Both the position numbers and the translations under genes were made by a program. Positions 1-6,369 of a stretch of 8,988 nucleotides of DNA are shown in pieces (position 1 is the stretch's first letter; every line of letters starts with the position of its first letter). The DNA is from Actinomycetota bacterium (GTDB lineage: Bacteria > Actinomycetota > Actinomycetes > Nanopelagicales > Nanopelagicaceae), in the NCBI GenBank assembly GCA_009700405.1, contig WLMD01000063.1:1-8988 (forward strand). The letters are read 5' to 3'. Below the pieces are notes generated by a model that saw only the letters and a program-made list of their open reading frames with translations, had not been told where the DNA came from and did not search any database.

Positions 1-237
1 ATATAGAGAACGGTCACCTAGTTTCCAGCGAGCCTCCTCTAAAGCATTCAGCGTTGTGGCATCAACAACTCCACTGACAACAAGACCGCGTGATTGCTGG
101 AAGGCACGAACAGAATCCACCACTGTTGAATCAAAGGAATCATGGTGAGAGGTCAACAGACCTAAACGATGCAAAATATTGATGACATGAGTCACCACAT
201 CGTTCTGGTCTTTTAGTTTAAGAGGTAATTCATCCAT
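1..237 (-). CDS. cwlM: CwlM-like N-acetylmuramoyl-L-alanine amidase family protein, N-terminal part (3' end outside the window)
   Basis: Seventy-nine codons are visible and run off the left edge. The translation starts MDELPLKLKDQ and continues as a peptidoglycan-binding-type repeat: a helix with HVINILHRLGLL, a D-S-T-V-V-D-S-V-R-A-F-Q segment, then GLVVSGVVDATTL and a closing EEARWKLGDRSLY. This is the usual PG_binding_1 pattern, and the W-x-L-GDR ending resembles actinobacterial CwlM. The amidase_3 domain would lie beyond base 1 and cannot be seen. In Mycobacterium tuberculosis CwlM (Rv3915) directly follows trxB2 and trxC, the same order as here. There it acts as a cytoplasmic PknB substrate that stimulates MurA and interacts with MurJ, rather than as a wall hydrolase. 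An in-frame TAG at 246-244 limits the start to TTG 240 or ATG 237; I chose ATG. The gap to the trxA stop is 10 bases, so the gene is probably cotranscribed with trxA. Family identity rests on half a protein plus synteny. Confidence 0.75.
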   Translation of the reverse strand, partial: MDELPLKLKDQNDVVTHVINILHRLGLLTSHHDSFDSTVVDSVRAFQQSRGLVVSGVVDATTLNALEEARWKLGDRSLY

Positions 238-247
238 CAAGGCCTAA

Positions 248-571
248 TTAAATAAAGGATTCAAGCTCTTTGAGCAGTGCAGGTTTCGGTTTTGCACCAA
301 CGATAGTTTTAACAACTTGTCCATTAACAAACACATTTAAAGTTGGAATAGATGTGATCCCATATTTAACTGCGATCGCAGACTCTTCATCAGTGTTAAG
401 TTTTACAATTTTAATCTTATCGCCATGATCTTTCGAGATTTCTTCGAGAATAGGAGCGACTGCACGGCAAGGTCCACACCATTCGGCCCAAAAATCAACT
501 AGCACTGGAGTTGTGCTCTTTAATACCATCTCATCAAAAGTGGAAGTAGTTACATGCTCTAGTGCGCCCAT
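248..571 (-). CDS. trxA: Thioredoxin
   Basis: A complete 107-residue single-domain thioredoxin, the usual length for the family. The redox centre WCGPC gives Cys32 and Cys35. The buried acid is Asp26 in the VDFWAEW strand, and the cis-proline is Pro76 in GITSIPT. It is a cytoplasmic dithiol reductant for enzymes such as ribonucleotide reductase and peroxiredoxins, and it is re-reduced by thioredoxin reductase, encoded immediately upstream in the same transcript with a 35-base gap. This is the only gene in the window with a textbook Shine-Dalgarno (AAGGAG, six bases before the ATG), consistent with strong independent translation inside the operon. The cwlM-like gene follows after 10 bases. Nothing about the active site is unusual. 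Confidence 0.97.
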   Translation of the reverse strand: MGALEHVTTSTFDEMVLKSTTPVLVDFWAEWCGPCRAVAPILEEISKDHGDKIKIVKLNTDEESAIAVKYGITSIPTLNVFVNGQVVKTIVGAKPKPALLKELESFI

Positions 572-577
572 TTTTTG

Positions 578-583
578 CTCCTT
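578..583 (-). promoter_or_regulatory. Shine-Dalgarno of trxA
   Basis: The minus strand reads AAGGAG, six bases from the ATG at 571. It is the best ribosome-binding site in the window and confirms the trxA start. It stands out because most other starts here have no such site. Confidence 0.85.
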
Positions 584-606
584 ATTAATTGTTTCAACGG
601 CTTACT

Positions 607-1545
607 TTACAGGTGGGATAAAAATCTTTCGGCATCTAGAGCGGATTGACAGCCCGAGCCTGCCGCTGTGATTGCCTGACGGTAGGTGTGGTCAACCAAA
701 TCACCACAGGCAAAGACACCTTCAAGGTTTGTGTGCGTGGTTCTTCCTATAGCTTGAACGTAACCTTCGGAATCAACATCCACTTGACCCACAACTAACT
801 CACTCCTAGGAATGTGACCAATAGCAACAAATAACCCAGTAAAGGCCCGAACTGTCTTTTCTCCAGTGATGGTATTTCGCAACTCTAGAGAATCAACTTT
901 CTGCTCACCGAGTACATCTGTGACTTCATGGTTCCACAAGAATTCAATCTTAGGATTTGCGAAAGCCCGATCAATCATAATTTTTGATGCCCTTAAAGTG
1001 TCACGCCTATGGATTATGACAACCTTGCTAGCAAAACGTGTAAGGAAGCTAGCTTCCTCGATCGCGGAATCACCGCCACCAACAACCGCAATTTCTTGAT
1101 CACGGAAAAAGAAACCATCGCATGTCGCACACCAAGAAACACCACGCCCTGAGAGTCTTTTCTCGTTGGGCAGACCAATTTCTTTAAATGCAGAGCCCAT
1201 GGCAAGAATGACCGATTTAGCACGTAGAACATTTCCAGAGCCATCGGTTAAGGTCTTAATTGGACCCTTTAGGTCCATCTCAACAATGTCATCCGTAATT
1301 AGTGTGGTCCCAAAACGCAAGGCTTGCTTGCGCATGGACTCCATCAAGTCTGGTCCCATCACACCATCAGTGAAACCAGGAAAATTCTCAACCTCAGTGG
1401 TATTCATTAACGCACCACCGGCAGTTACGGAACCCTCGTAAAGCACAGGAGATAACTGCGCACGCGCGGCATAAATGGCAGCTGTATAACCAGCAGGCCC
1501 AGAGCCGACAATTACTACTTGATGTACTTCTTGATTAGATGTCAT
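607..1545 (-). CDS. trxB: Thioredoxin reductase (NADPH, FAD-dependent)
   Basis: A complete 312-residue low-molecular-weight thioredoxin reductase, normal length. It transfers electrons from NADPH through FAD to thioredoxin in the cytoplasm. The FAD-binding Rossmann motif GSGPAG is at residues 14-19. The redox-active CATC pair is Cys139/Cys142, inserted in the NADPH domain as expected for this class. The NADPH-binding GGGDSA is at 156-161 and is followed by HRRD-x-x-RAS (179-186), the arginines that select NADPH over NADH. The second FAD motif GVFACGD is at 276-282. It sits 30 bases after the murJ stop and 35 bases before trxA, so enzyme and substrate are co-expressed. In M. tuberculosis, as I recall, sigM and its anti-sigma gene lie between murJ and trxB2; here nothing does. 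The ATG at 1545 has only a weak GGTGAT ribosome site but a candidate leaderless -10 box upstream. Confidence 0.97.
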   Translation of the reverse strand: MTSNQEVHQVVIVGSGPAGYTAAIYAARAQLSPVLYEGSVTAGGALMNTTEVENFPGFTDGVMGPDLMESMRKQALRFGTTLITDDIVEMDLKGPIKTLTDGSGNVLRAKSVILAMGSAFKEIGLPNEKRLSGRGVSWCATCDGFFFRDQEIAVVGGGDSAIEEASFLTRFASKVVIIHRRDTLRASKIMIDRAFANPKIEFLWNHEVTDVLGEQKVDSLELRNTITGEKTVRAFTGLFVAIGHIPRSELVVGQVDVDSEGYVQAIGRTTHTNLEGVFACGDLVDHTYRQAITAAGSGCQSALDAERFLSHL

Positions 1546-1551
1546 TTCATC

Positions 1552-1557
1552 ACCATA
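1552..1557 (-). promoter_or_regulatory. Candidate -10 box for a leaderless trxB transcript
   Basis: The minus strand reads TATGGT, then six bases, then the trxB ATG at 1545. This TANNNT-N6-start layout recurs at four other genes in the window and would place the transcript 5' end on or next to the A of the start codon. No good -35 is visible. It would be an internal promoter in the 30-base murJ-trxB gap. The overlapping GGTGAT could instead be a weak ribosome site, so this is the least certain of the set. Confidence 0.4.
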
Positions 1558-1575
1558 ACCGCATACTAGTGTGAG

Positions 1576-3240
1576 TTATTCCCTCGGATTAGAGCTAGAC
1601 CCACGTAGTTTATTCGTGGCGCGCGCAAATTGAGTTTTCACAAGTTCACTTGTAACGGAAATCTCAATCACCCCCATCGCACGGGCGATAAAGAAGTACC
1701 CAATAGGGGCGATAAGCATTATTAAGAAGAGTTGACCAAGATGTTCAAGTTTACTGGAATCCCCGTTCACCCAGTCTAAATAAGAAGATAAAAGATAAAG
1801 CGGAGCCATTGAAAAAACGGAAGCCGCAAACAAACGGAAATGTTGCCCGCTGAAATCAGAGAAACGCATCACCCCTGTATGACGCTTTAAGAGGGCAAGG
1901 GTTACAAAAAGTCCAGCTATATAGCTAATTGAAAAAGCAGCACCTAAACCAACGGTAATCCAACGAGTTTTGAGAGTTTCTAGAAATAAATAAGAAAGAG
2001 CGACAGCAATAATATTGATAATCAATATAGACAAGACCTGTGTTCGAGTGTCTTCAAAAGCGTTAAAACCCCTTATAAGAATGAGGTTAATACTAAAAAA
2101 GACCAACCCAATACCTAGTGCTGATAGAACGTAGCCAATGTAGGTTGAATCATCATTACTAATTCCAAAAAAGAGCACCTTAGTTATTATTGGTCCAAAG
2201 AAAATAAAGGCAACACTGCTTGGAATAGTTATTACACCAACCATTTTTATTGCACGCACTAATTGATCTCGTACCTCGTCGCGCTTGCCGTCTATTGCTA
2301 GCCGCGACATGTGCGGGAGTAACGCGGTGATAATGGAAATTGTAACAATTGAATAAGGCAACATCATAATAAGGTAAGCGTTACTAAAAGGTGTATAACC
2401 AACACCAGTTAATACCCCTTCCTTTGCACTTCTAACTGCTGCACTTGTTGAAATGTTTACCGTAACCAAGTAACCCAATTGTGAAATCAATACATAAACC
2501 AGTGTCCACCCGGCAAGCGAAAATGATTTCCCTAATCCTTGCCAACCCAATTTTGGACGTATATGAATACCGGAACGTTTAACCACAGGGATTAAAATCA
2601 ACGCCTGAACCACAACACCTAGCGTTGTACCCCATCCCAAAACTTGAGTTTGGCTTGAAGTAATAGTTCCACTTGCTAGGTGCGGAGCCTGTAATAAAAC
2701 CCCAGAGAAAATGGCAATGACGACTACATTGTTGGCGATAGGCGCCCACATTAACGGCGCAAAAGATCCGCGGGCGTTAGCAACTTGCCCAAGCATTGTA
2801 AACAAACCCAAAAAGAATATTTGCGGTAAGCAATACCTAGTAAAAGCGACTGCTAAACGGAATTCATTTTCAAACCCTGAGTTAGAAAATTCAGGAGCAT
2901 AAATTCTCACCAGCAATGGGGCGAGAATTGTTCCTATCGCTACCAATGCCAACAAAATCACACTTATAGTTGTAATAAGACGAGATGCAAAAGCGTGTCC
3001 GCCATCTTCATCATCAAAAGATCTAACAAGTTGCGGAACAAAGATCGCAGTGAGCGCTCCCCCAACTAACAAGTTATAAAGAATAAAAGGAAGAGTGTTT
3101 GCGACGTTATATGTGTCGGCCAACAACGCTGTACCTAAAACGGCAACAGCCAAAATACTTCTAATAAATCCAGTGACCCGTGAAAGAATTGTGCCAAGGG
3201 CCATCACACTAGAAGCATGAAAGATTTCAGCTGGCTTCAT
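1576..3240 (-). CDS. murJ: Lipid II flippase MurJ (MviN family, MOP superfamily)
   Basis: A 554-residue polytopic membrane protein with about 14 hydrophobic segments. It moves the peptidoglycan precursor lipid II across the cytoplasmic membrane. The N-terminus carries the family hallmark SRVTGFIR, with Arg21 and Arg27 matching the functionally important first-helix arginines of E. coli MurJ. The acid of the next segment (Asp42 in LLADTYN) is also kept. The LPFILYNLLVGGALTAIFVP segment follows the actinobacterial pattern rather than the arginine-rich E. coli version. The length is that of a flippase core only: mycobacterial MurJ (Rv3910) is about twice as long because of a C-terminal pseudokinase and extracytoplasmic domain, and here the protein ends about 15 residues after the last basic stretch. 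The ATG overlaps the stop of the DUF6049 gene as ATGA, implying translational coupling. No frameshift or damaged segment is seen. Confidence 0.95.
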   Translation of the reverse strand: MKPAEIFHASSVMALGTILSRVTGFIRSILAVAVLGTALLADTYNVANTLPFILYNLLVGGALTAIFVPQLVRSFDDEDGGHAFASRLITTISVILLALVAIGTILAPLLVRIYAPEFSNSGFENEFRLAVAFTRYCLPQIFFLGLFTMLGQVANARGSFAPLMWAPIANNVVVIAIFSGVLLQAPHLASGTITSSQTQVLGWGTTLGVVVQALILIPVVKRSGIHIRPKLGWQGLGKSFSLAGWTLVYVLISQLGYLVTVNISTSAAVRSAKEGVLTGVGYTPFSNAYLIMMLPYSIVTISIITALLPHMSRLAIDGKRDEVRDQLVRAIKMVGVITIPSSVAFIFFGPIITKVLFFGISNDDSTYIGYVLSALGIGLVFFSINLILIRGFNAFEDTRTQVLSILIINIIAVALSYLFLETLKTRWITVGLGAAFSISYIAGLFVTLALLKRHTGVMRFSDFSGQHFRLFAASVFSMAPLYLLSSYLDWVNGDSSKLEHLGQLFLIMLIAPIGYFFIARAMGVIEISVTSELVKTQFARATNKLRGSSSNPRE

Positions 3241-4322
3241 CTACGGGACCGCCTCACTCGTCGAACACTTTGAGCCACAGCCGCCAGGAAGAGCATCAGC
3301 GCGGCACCCGTTGTAAACCATGCAACTGCAGGGCTAATTACAGAAAGACTAAGAGTCAATACCGAAATATCATTAAATGTCTTACCTTTATTGTTTCTAA
3401 ATTCAGCGATGACCGTGGTGGTGCCCGAGGCAATTACGGTTACAGGGATGAGAACCTGAGTTTTCGAGTGTGCTTCCAAAGTAATCTCGCCTATGTCACC
3501 TAATTCGATGCGAGAAGTCTGAGGCATTAAATGAAGTGAAATCTTTAACGGGACATCAAAATCATTAACTAATGTCACAGGAACTTTTTCACGAGAGGAA
3601 GTGAGGCGATAATTACCACCAATAATTCGTAATTTGCGCTTCTCTGCAACCAGGGCCAGATTGGCGCTTGTTGCTAATTCACTCTGTCTGTAAACACTCA
3701 TTCCAGATGAGAGTAAGTAGGCAAGCCTAGATCGAAAATCATCTAATTGGATTGATGGAATAACTGTGTTCATAAAAACTAGCGCTCTGCGGTTATAGGT
3801 ATAGGCAGAGGCGGCTTCAGATGAAATTTTGGCCTTACCGTTGCTCCAGTTTGCAGTCTTATCAATAATGACATCTCTGCCAAAAAATTCCTGCAATTTA
3901 TTTTTGCTAAATTCAAAATAATAATTAAGCTCTGTTGGAGCTAGTCGTTTAGTAAGGGTTAGATCTGGGTGAGCGTATGGGACAGCGATAATCGAATCTG
4001 TTATAGAAACTAATTTCAACTGGTCCAACCATTTTTGAGCATCAGAGTTCTTTGCAGAGAGTGCTTGAACTTCGTCAATAAGTGCGGCATCAATAAGCCA
4101 GGTACGAGGCTCTTGCACAGGTGCGAATACTTTAAGTCCCAAAGTCCCGGTTGGTCTAAGCGAAAGAGCGAACGCATCGCCAAAGAAAATATTCTGATAG
4201 TCCCTATGAGGGGGTTCAACCAAAATAATATTTTGAGTAGTTGCTGCACTTGAACTGGGCATAAGAATGAATAGAGGCACGAAAACAAATAGAGCAGCGA
4301 TCAATCCACGCAAGATCTTCAT
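3237..4322 (-). CDS. DUF6049 family secreted, membrane-anchored protein of unknown function
   Basis: A 361-residue protein with a clear signal peptide (MK-x-LRG, then a hydrophobic stretch to about residue 21 and an SSSAA cleavage region). It ends with one transmembrane helix (about 332-351, AWFTTGAALMLFLAAVAQS) and an arginine-rich cytoplasmic tail (RRVRRSRR). The bulk should therefore sit outside the membrane, anchored at the C-terminus. The stretch around residues 235-330 looks like a beta-sandwich (KVPVTLVNDFDVPLKISLHL and TQVLIPVTVIASGTTTVIAEF), resembling the Ig-like part of DUF6049 proteins. The slot between a MutT4-like NUDIX gene and murJ is the DUF6049 position in actinobacteria (Rv3909 in M. 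tuberculosis, about 800 residues), so this is a markedly short version. ATGA overlaps at both ends tie its translation to NUDIX and MurJ. A role in envelope assembly alongside MurJ is plausible but unproven. The family call rests mainly on synteny and architecture. Confidence 0.75.
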   Translation of the reverse strand: MKILRGLIAALFVFVPLFILMPSSSAATTQNIILVEPPHRDYQNIFFGDAFALSLRPTGTLGLKVFAPVQEPRTWLIDAALIDEVQALSAKNSDAQKWLDQLKLVSITDSIIAVPYAHPDLTLTKRLAPTELNYYFEFSKNKLQEFFGRDVIIDKTANWSNGKAKISSEAASAYTYNRRALVFMNTVIPSIQLDDFRSRLAYLLSSGMSVYRQSELATSANLALVAEKRKLRIIGGNYRLTSSREKVPVTLVNDFDVPLKISLHLMPQTSRIELGDIGEITLEAHSKTQVLIPVTVIASGTTTVIAEFRNNKGKTFNDISVLTLSLSVISPAVAWFTTGAALMLFLAAVAQSVRRVRRSRR

Positions 4323-4897
4323 GCGAGCAGGTCGCCACTTCTAGCGATTAACTTCTTTTCATCTGGGTAGGCCAAATGTTCGATAATTTGCTCCAGAGGA
4401 AACCATTTCACTTCATCTACTTCACTTATTTGGGGAGCTAACAGTCCACCGGTTTCACGAAAAAGATAATGATGAACAGTTTTATGAATTCTTTTTCCGC
4501 CAGCCATAAACCAAAAATCAATCACACCAAGTTCTCGCTCAATTGAACTTTCAATTCCAGTTTCTTCCATCACCTCTCGAATCGCAGCTTCTTGGGGTGT
4601 TTCTCCAGGTTCGATATGACCCTTTGGGAGCGACCAGAGGAGTTTTGTGCGAGATGAATCTTTTTGATCAAATCTGCCAATAAGGAGACCCTGTGTCCCT
4701 GAAAAATCAATAACAAGCCCGCCCGCACTCACTTCATCAACACGTTTTGCGTAGGGTCGCGCGCCTGAGCGCTCGTTTTTAGGCGCGACTTTTTGGGCCG
4801 GTACTGCCTGTGGATCGTGTGGGGCGCGATTCGCGGGCCGTCTGCGCCGCTTCTTCTTTTTCGTACTTTCGCTGCCCGCACTGGGTGCAGGGATCAT
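4319..4897 (-). CDS. NUDIX hydrolase (MutT4-like) with a basic N-terminal tail
   Basis: A 192-residue protein whose NUDIX fold begins near residue 56 (VSAGGLVIDF). The NUDIX box is complete at 93-115: Gly93-x5-Glu99-x7-Arg107-Glu108-Val-x-Glu111-Glu112-x-Gly114-Ile, which supplies the Mg2+-binding glutamates. It should hydrolyse a nucleoside diphosphate linked to another moiety; the substrate cannot be read from the sequence. Residues 1-50 are low-complexity, rich in Lys, Arg, Ala and Pro, with a KKKKRRRR run at 13-20. The M. tuberculosis homologue MutT4 (Rv3908), also beside cca and DUF6049, has a similar basic start, which supports the ATG at 4897. That start also has a candidate leaderless -10 box six bases upstream. 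It is the first gene of the minus-strand operon, and its TGA overlaps the ATG of the DUF6049 gene. Confidence 0.9.
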   Translation of the reverse strand: MIPAPSAGSESTKKKKRRRRPANRAPHDPQAVPAQKVAPKNERSGARPYAKRVDEVSAGGLVIDFSGTQGLLIGRFDQKDSSRTKLLWSLPKGHIEPGETPQEAAIREVMEETGIESSIERELGVIDFWFMAGGKRIHKTVHHYLFRETGGLLAPQISEVDEVKWFPLEQIIEHLAYPDEKKLIARSGDLLA

Positions 4898-4903
4898 GGA
4901 GCA

Positions 4904-4909
4904 AGGGTA
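4904..4909 (-). promoter_or_regulatory. Candidate -10 box for a leaderless NUDIX-operon transcript
   Basis: The minus strand reads TACCCT, then six bases (TGCTCC), then the ATG at 4897. This would be the main promoter of the NUDIX-DUF6049-murJ-trxB-trxA-cwlM operon. A GTCACA partial match to a -35 lies at 4934-4929, with a somewhat long 19-base spacer. There is no Shine-Dalgarno, in keeping with a leaderless start. Confidence 0.5.
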
Positions 4910-4915
4910 CTGCTC

Positions 4916-4921
4916 TAGCCT
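4916..4921 (+). promoter_or_regulatory. Candidate -10 box for cca
   Basis: TAGCCT lies eight bases before the GTG at 4930, which would allow transcription to begin at or just before the start codon. No -35 match is apparent. It is only six bases from the opposing -10 box of the NUDIX operon, so polymerase could not occupy both at once. Confidence 0.4.
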
Positions 4922-4929
4922 TACTCATT

Positions 4930-6369
4930 GTGACGAGTGCATTAGGAGCCGCGGGGGAACTTGCGATTCGCTCCCTCATAGAACGGGCCCCACTGGCCAG
5001 CTCACTAGCCGACGCCTTTAAAAGCGCTGGCTACAAACTGGCGTTAGTTGGTGGCCCTGTTCGAGATGCCATATTGGGCCGGCTCGGAAATGATTTGGAT
5101 TTCACCACAAATGCGCGTCCAGAAGTATCTAAGAAAATTCTCTTTGCGTGGGCAGGCAATGTTTGGGATACAGGAATTGCATTCGGAACCGTTGCAGCAA
5201 AACGCGCAGATACAACATTCGAAGTAACTACCTACCGTACTGAAAGTTATGAAGTAGATAGTCGCAAACCCGAGGTTGAGTACGGCGACAATATTGAAGG
5301 TGATTTATCCCGTCGTGATTTCACTGTGAATGCAATGGCTCTTGAATTAACACAGGGAACTCCGATCTTCATCGATCCCTTTAATGGACTATCCGATTTA
5401 GGAAAAAGAATTTTGCGCACTCCAAATAGCGCAGAAGATTCATTCTCTGACGACCCATTGCGAATGATGCGTGCAGCAAGATTTGCCAGCCAACTTAACT
5501 TTGATGTGGCTCCAGAAGTTTTACAAGCCATGACAGAAATGTCCGGGCGCATTTCTATTATTTCGGCGGAGAGAGTGCGAGACGAGTTCATTAAACTTCT
5601 CATGTCATCTAATCCTCGACTTGGAATCACGATGTTGGTTGACACAGGTATAGCTGCAATCGTTCTACCGGAAATTCCAAAACTTCAACTTGAAATTGAT
5701 GAACACCATCACCACAAAGATGTTTACGAACATTCCTTAACAGTGCTTGAACAAGCGATCGCACTAGAAGATCGTCTAAATGGTCCTAATTTAGTTATCC
5801 GACTAGCGGCACTTCTGCATGACATCGGCAAACCGAAAACCCGCAGCTTAATAGCTGGTGGCGGAGTTTCTTTCCACCATCATGAAGTTGTTGGAGGCAG
5901 ACTGACAAAAGAACGTTTAAAAACTTTGCGCTTCAGCTCTGATGTTATTGATGATGTTTCCACACTGGTTTCGCTACATCTGCGTTTTCATGGGTACGGC
6001 GATGGCGAATGGACTGATTCTGCTGTGCGGCGTTATGTTCGCGATGCTGGTGAGCTTCTAGAACACTTGCATGTATTAACTAGAGCCGATTGCACGACAC
6101 GCAATAAACGCAAAGCCGACTCTTTGGCTGCGATTTATCAAAGTTTAGAAGATCGCATAGGCGTTCTTATGGAAGAAGAAGAGCTTTCTAAGATTCGTCC
6201 GGACCTAGATGGTGCTGAGGTAATGCGCCTTCTTAATGTAAAACCCTCATCAATAGTGGGTGACGCACTTGATTTTCTTCTTGAATTACGTTTAGAGAAT
6301 GGCCCTCTTGGTCAAGAGCGTGCAGAGGAAGAGCTAATGAAATGGTGGAATGCTAAAGAGAAAAACTAA
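4930..6369 (+). CDS. cca: CCA tRNA nucleotidyltransferase (class II, with HD domain)
   Basis: A 479-residue enzyme that adds or repairs the 3'-CCA end of tRNA in the cytoplasm. From this start, LVGGPVRD (39-46) is the nucleotide-binding loop. Asp55 and Asp57 in DLDF are the catalytic metal ligands. RRDFTVNAMA (128-137) and DDPLRMMRAARFA (174-186) are the neck motifs of class II enzymes. An HD phosphohydrolase domain follows, with a His-rich start (259-262), His268 and LLHDIGKP containing His297-Asp298. The frame stays open upstream to 4810, but that extension is antisense to the NUDIX N-terminus and unlike any family start. GTG 4930 is the last in-frame start before the conserved domain and gives the usual spacing of about 38 residues to LVGG. 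The homologue Rv3907c is named PcnA, but a CCA-adding role is more likely in an actinobacterium. The 3' end overlaps the convergent MFS gene by 17 bases. Confidence 0.93.
   Translation: MTSALGAAGELAIRSLIERAPLASSLADAFKSAGYKLALVGGPVRDAILGRLGNDLDFTTNARPEVSKKILFAWAGNVWDTGIAFGTVAAKRADTTFEVTTYRTESYEVDSRKPEVEYGDNIEGDLSRRDFTVNAMALELTQGTPIFIDPFNGLSDLGKRILRTPNSAEDSFSDDPLRMMRAARFASQLNFDVAPEVLQAMTEMSGRISIISAERVRDEFIKLLMSSNPRLGITMLVDTGIAAIVLPEIPKLQLEIDEHHHHKDVYEHSLTVLEQAIALEDRLNGPNLVIRLAALLHDIGKPKTRSLIAGGGVSFHHHEVVGGRLTKERLKTLRFSSDVIDDVSTLVSLHLRFHGYGDGEWTDSAVRRYVRDAGELLEHLHVLTRADCTTRNKRKADSLAAIYQSLEDRIGVLMEEEELSKIRPDLDGAEVMRLLNVKPSSIVGDALDFLLELRLENGPLGQERAEEELMKWWNAKEKN

Noticed and set aside
572..606. 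Possible promoter or terminator in the trxB-trxA gap (a TTGAAA is present)
   Set aside because: No matching -10 at the right distance and no stem-loop with a T-run; the gap is explained by the trxA Shine-Dalgarno and its A/T-rich leader.
866..1441. Short open frames on the plus strand and in another minus frame inside trxB
   Set aside because: They are antisense or out-of-frame to an intact thioredoxin reductase with all motifs in place, and their translations show no domain features.
4810..4929. A 40-residue N-terminal extension of cca with a possible hydrophobic segment
   Set aside because: It lies antisense to the NUDIX coding start, which has its own support. A membrane or signal segment makes no sense on a tRNA-modifying enzyme, and GTG 4930 gives the family length.
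5247..5645. A 132-codon open frame on the minus strand within cca
   Set aside because: It is opposite the conserved nucleotidyltransferase motifs, so it is a shadow of the coding constraint in cca; no recognisable protein feature.
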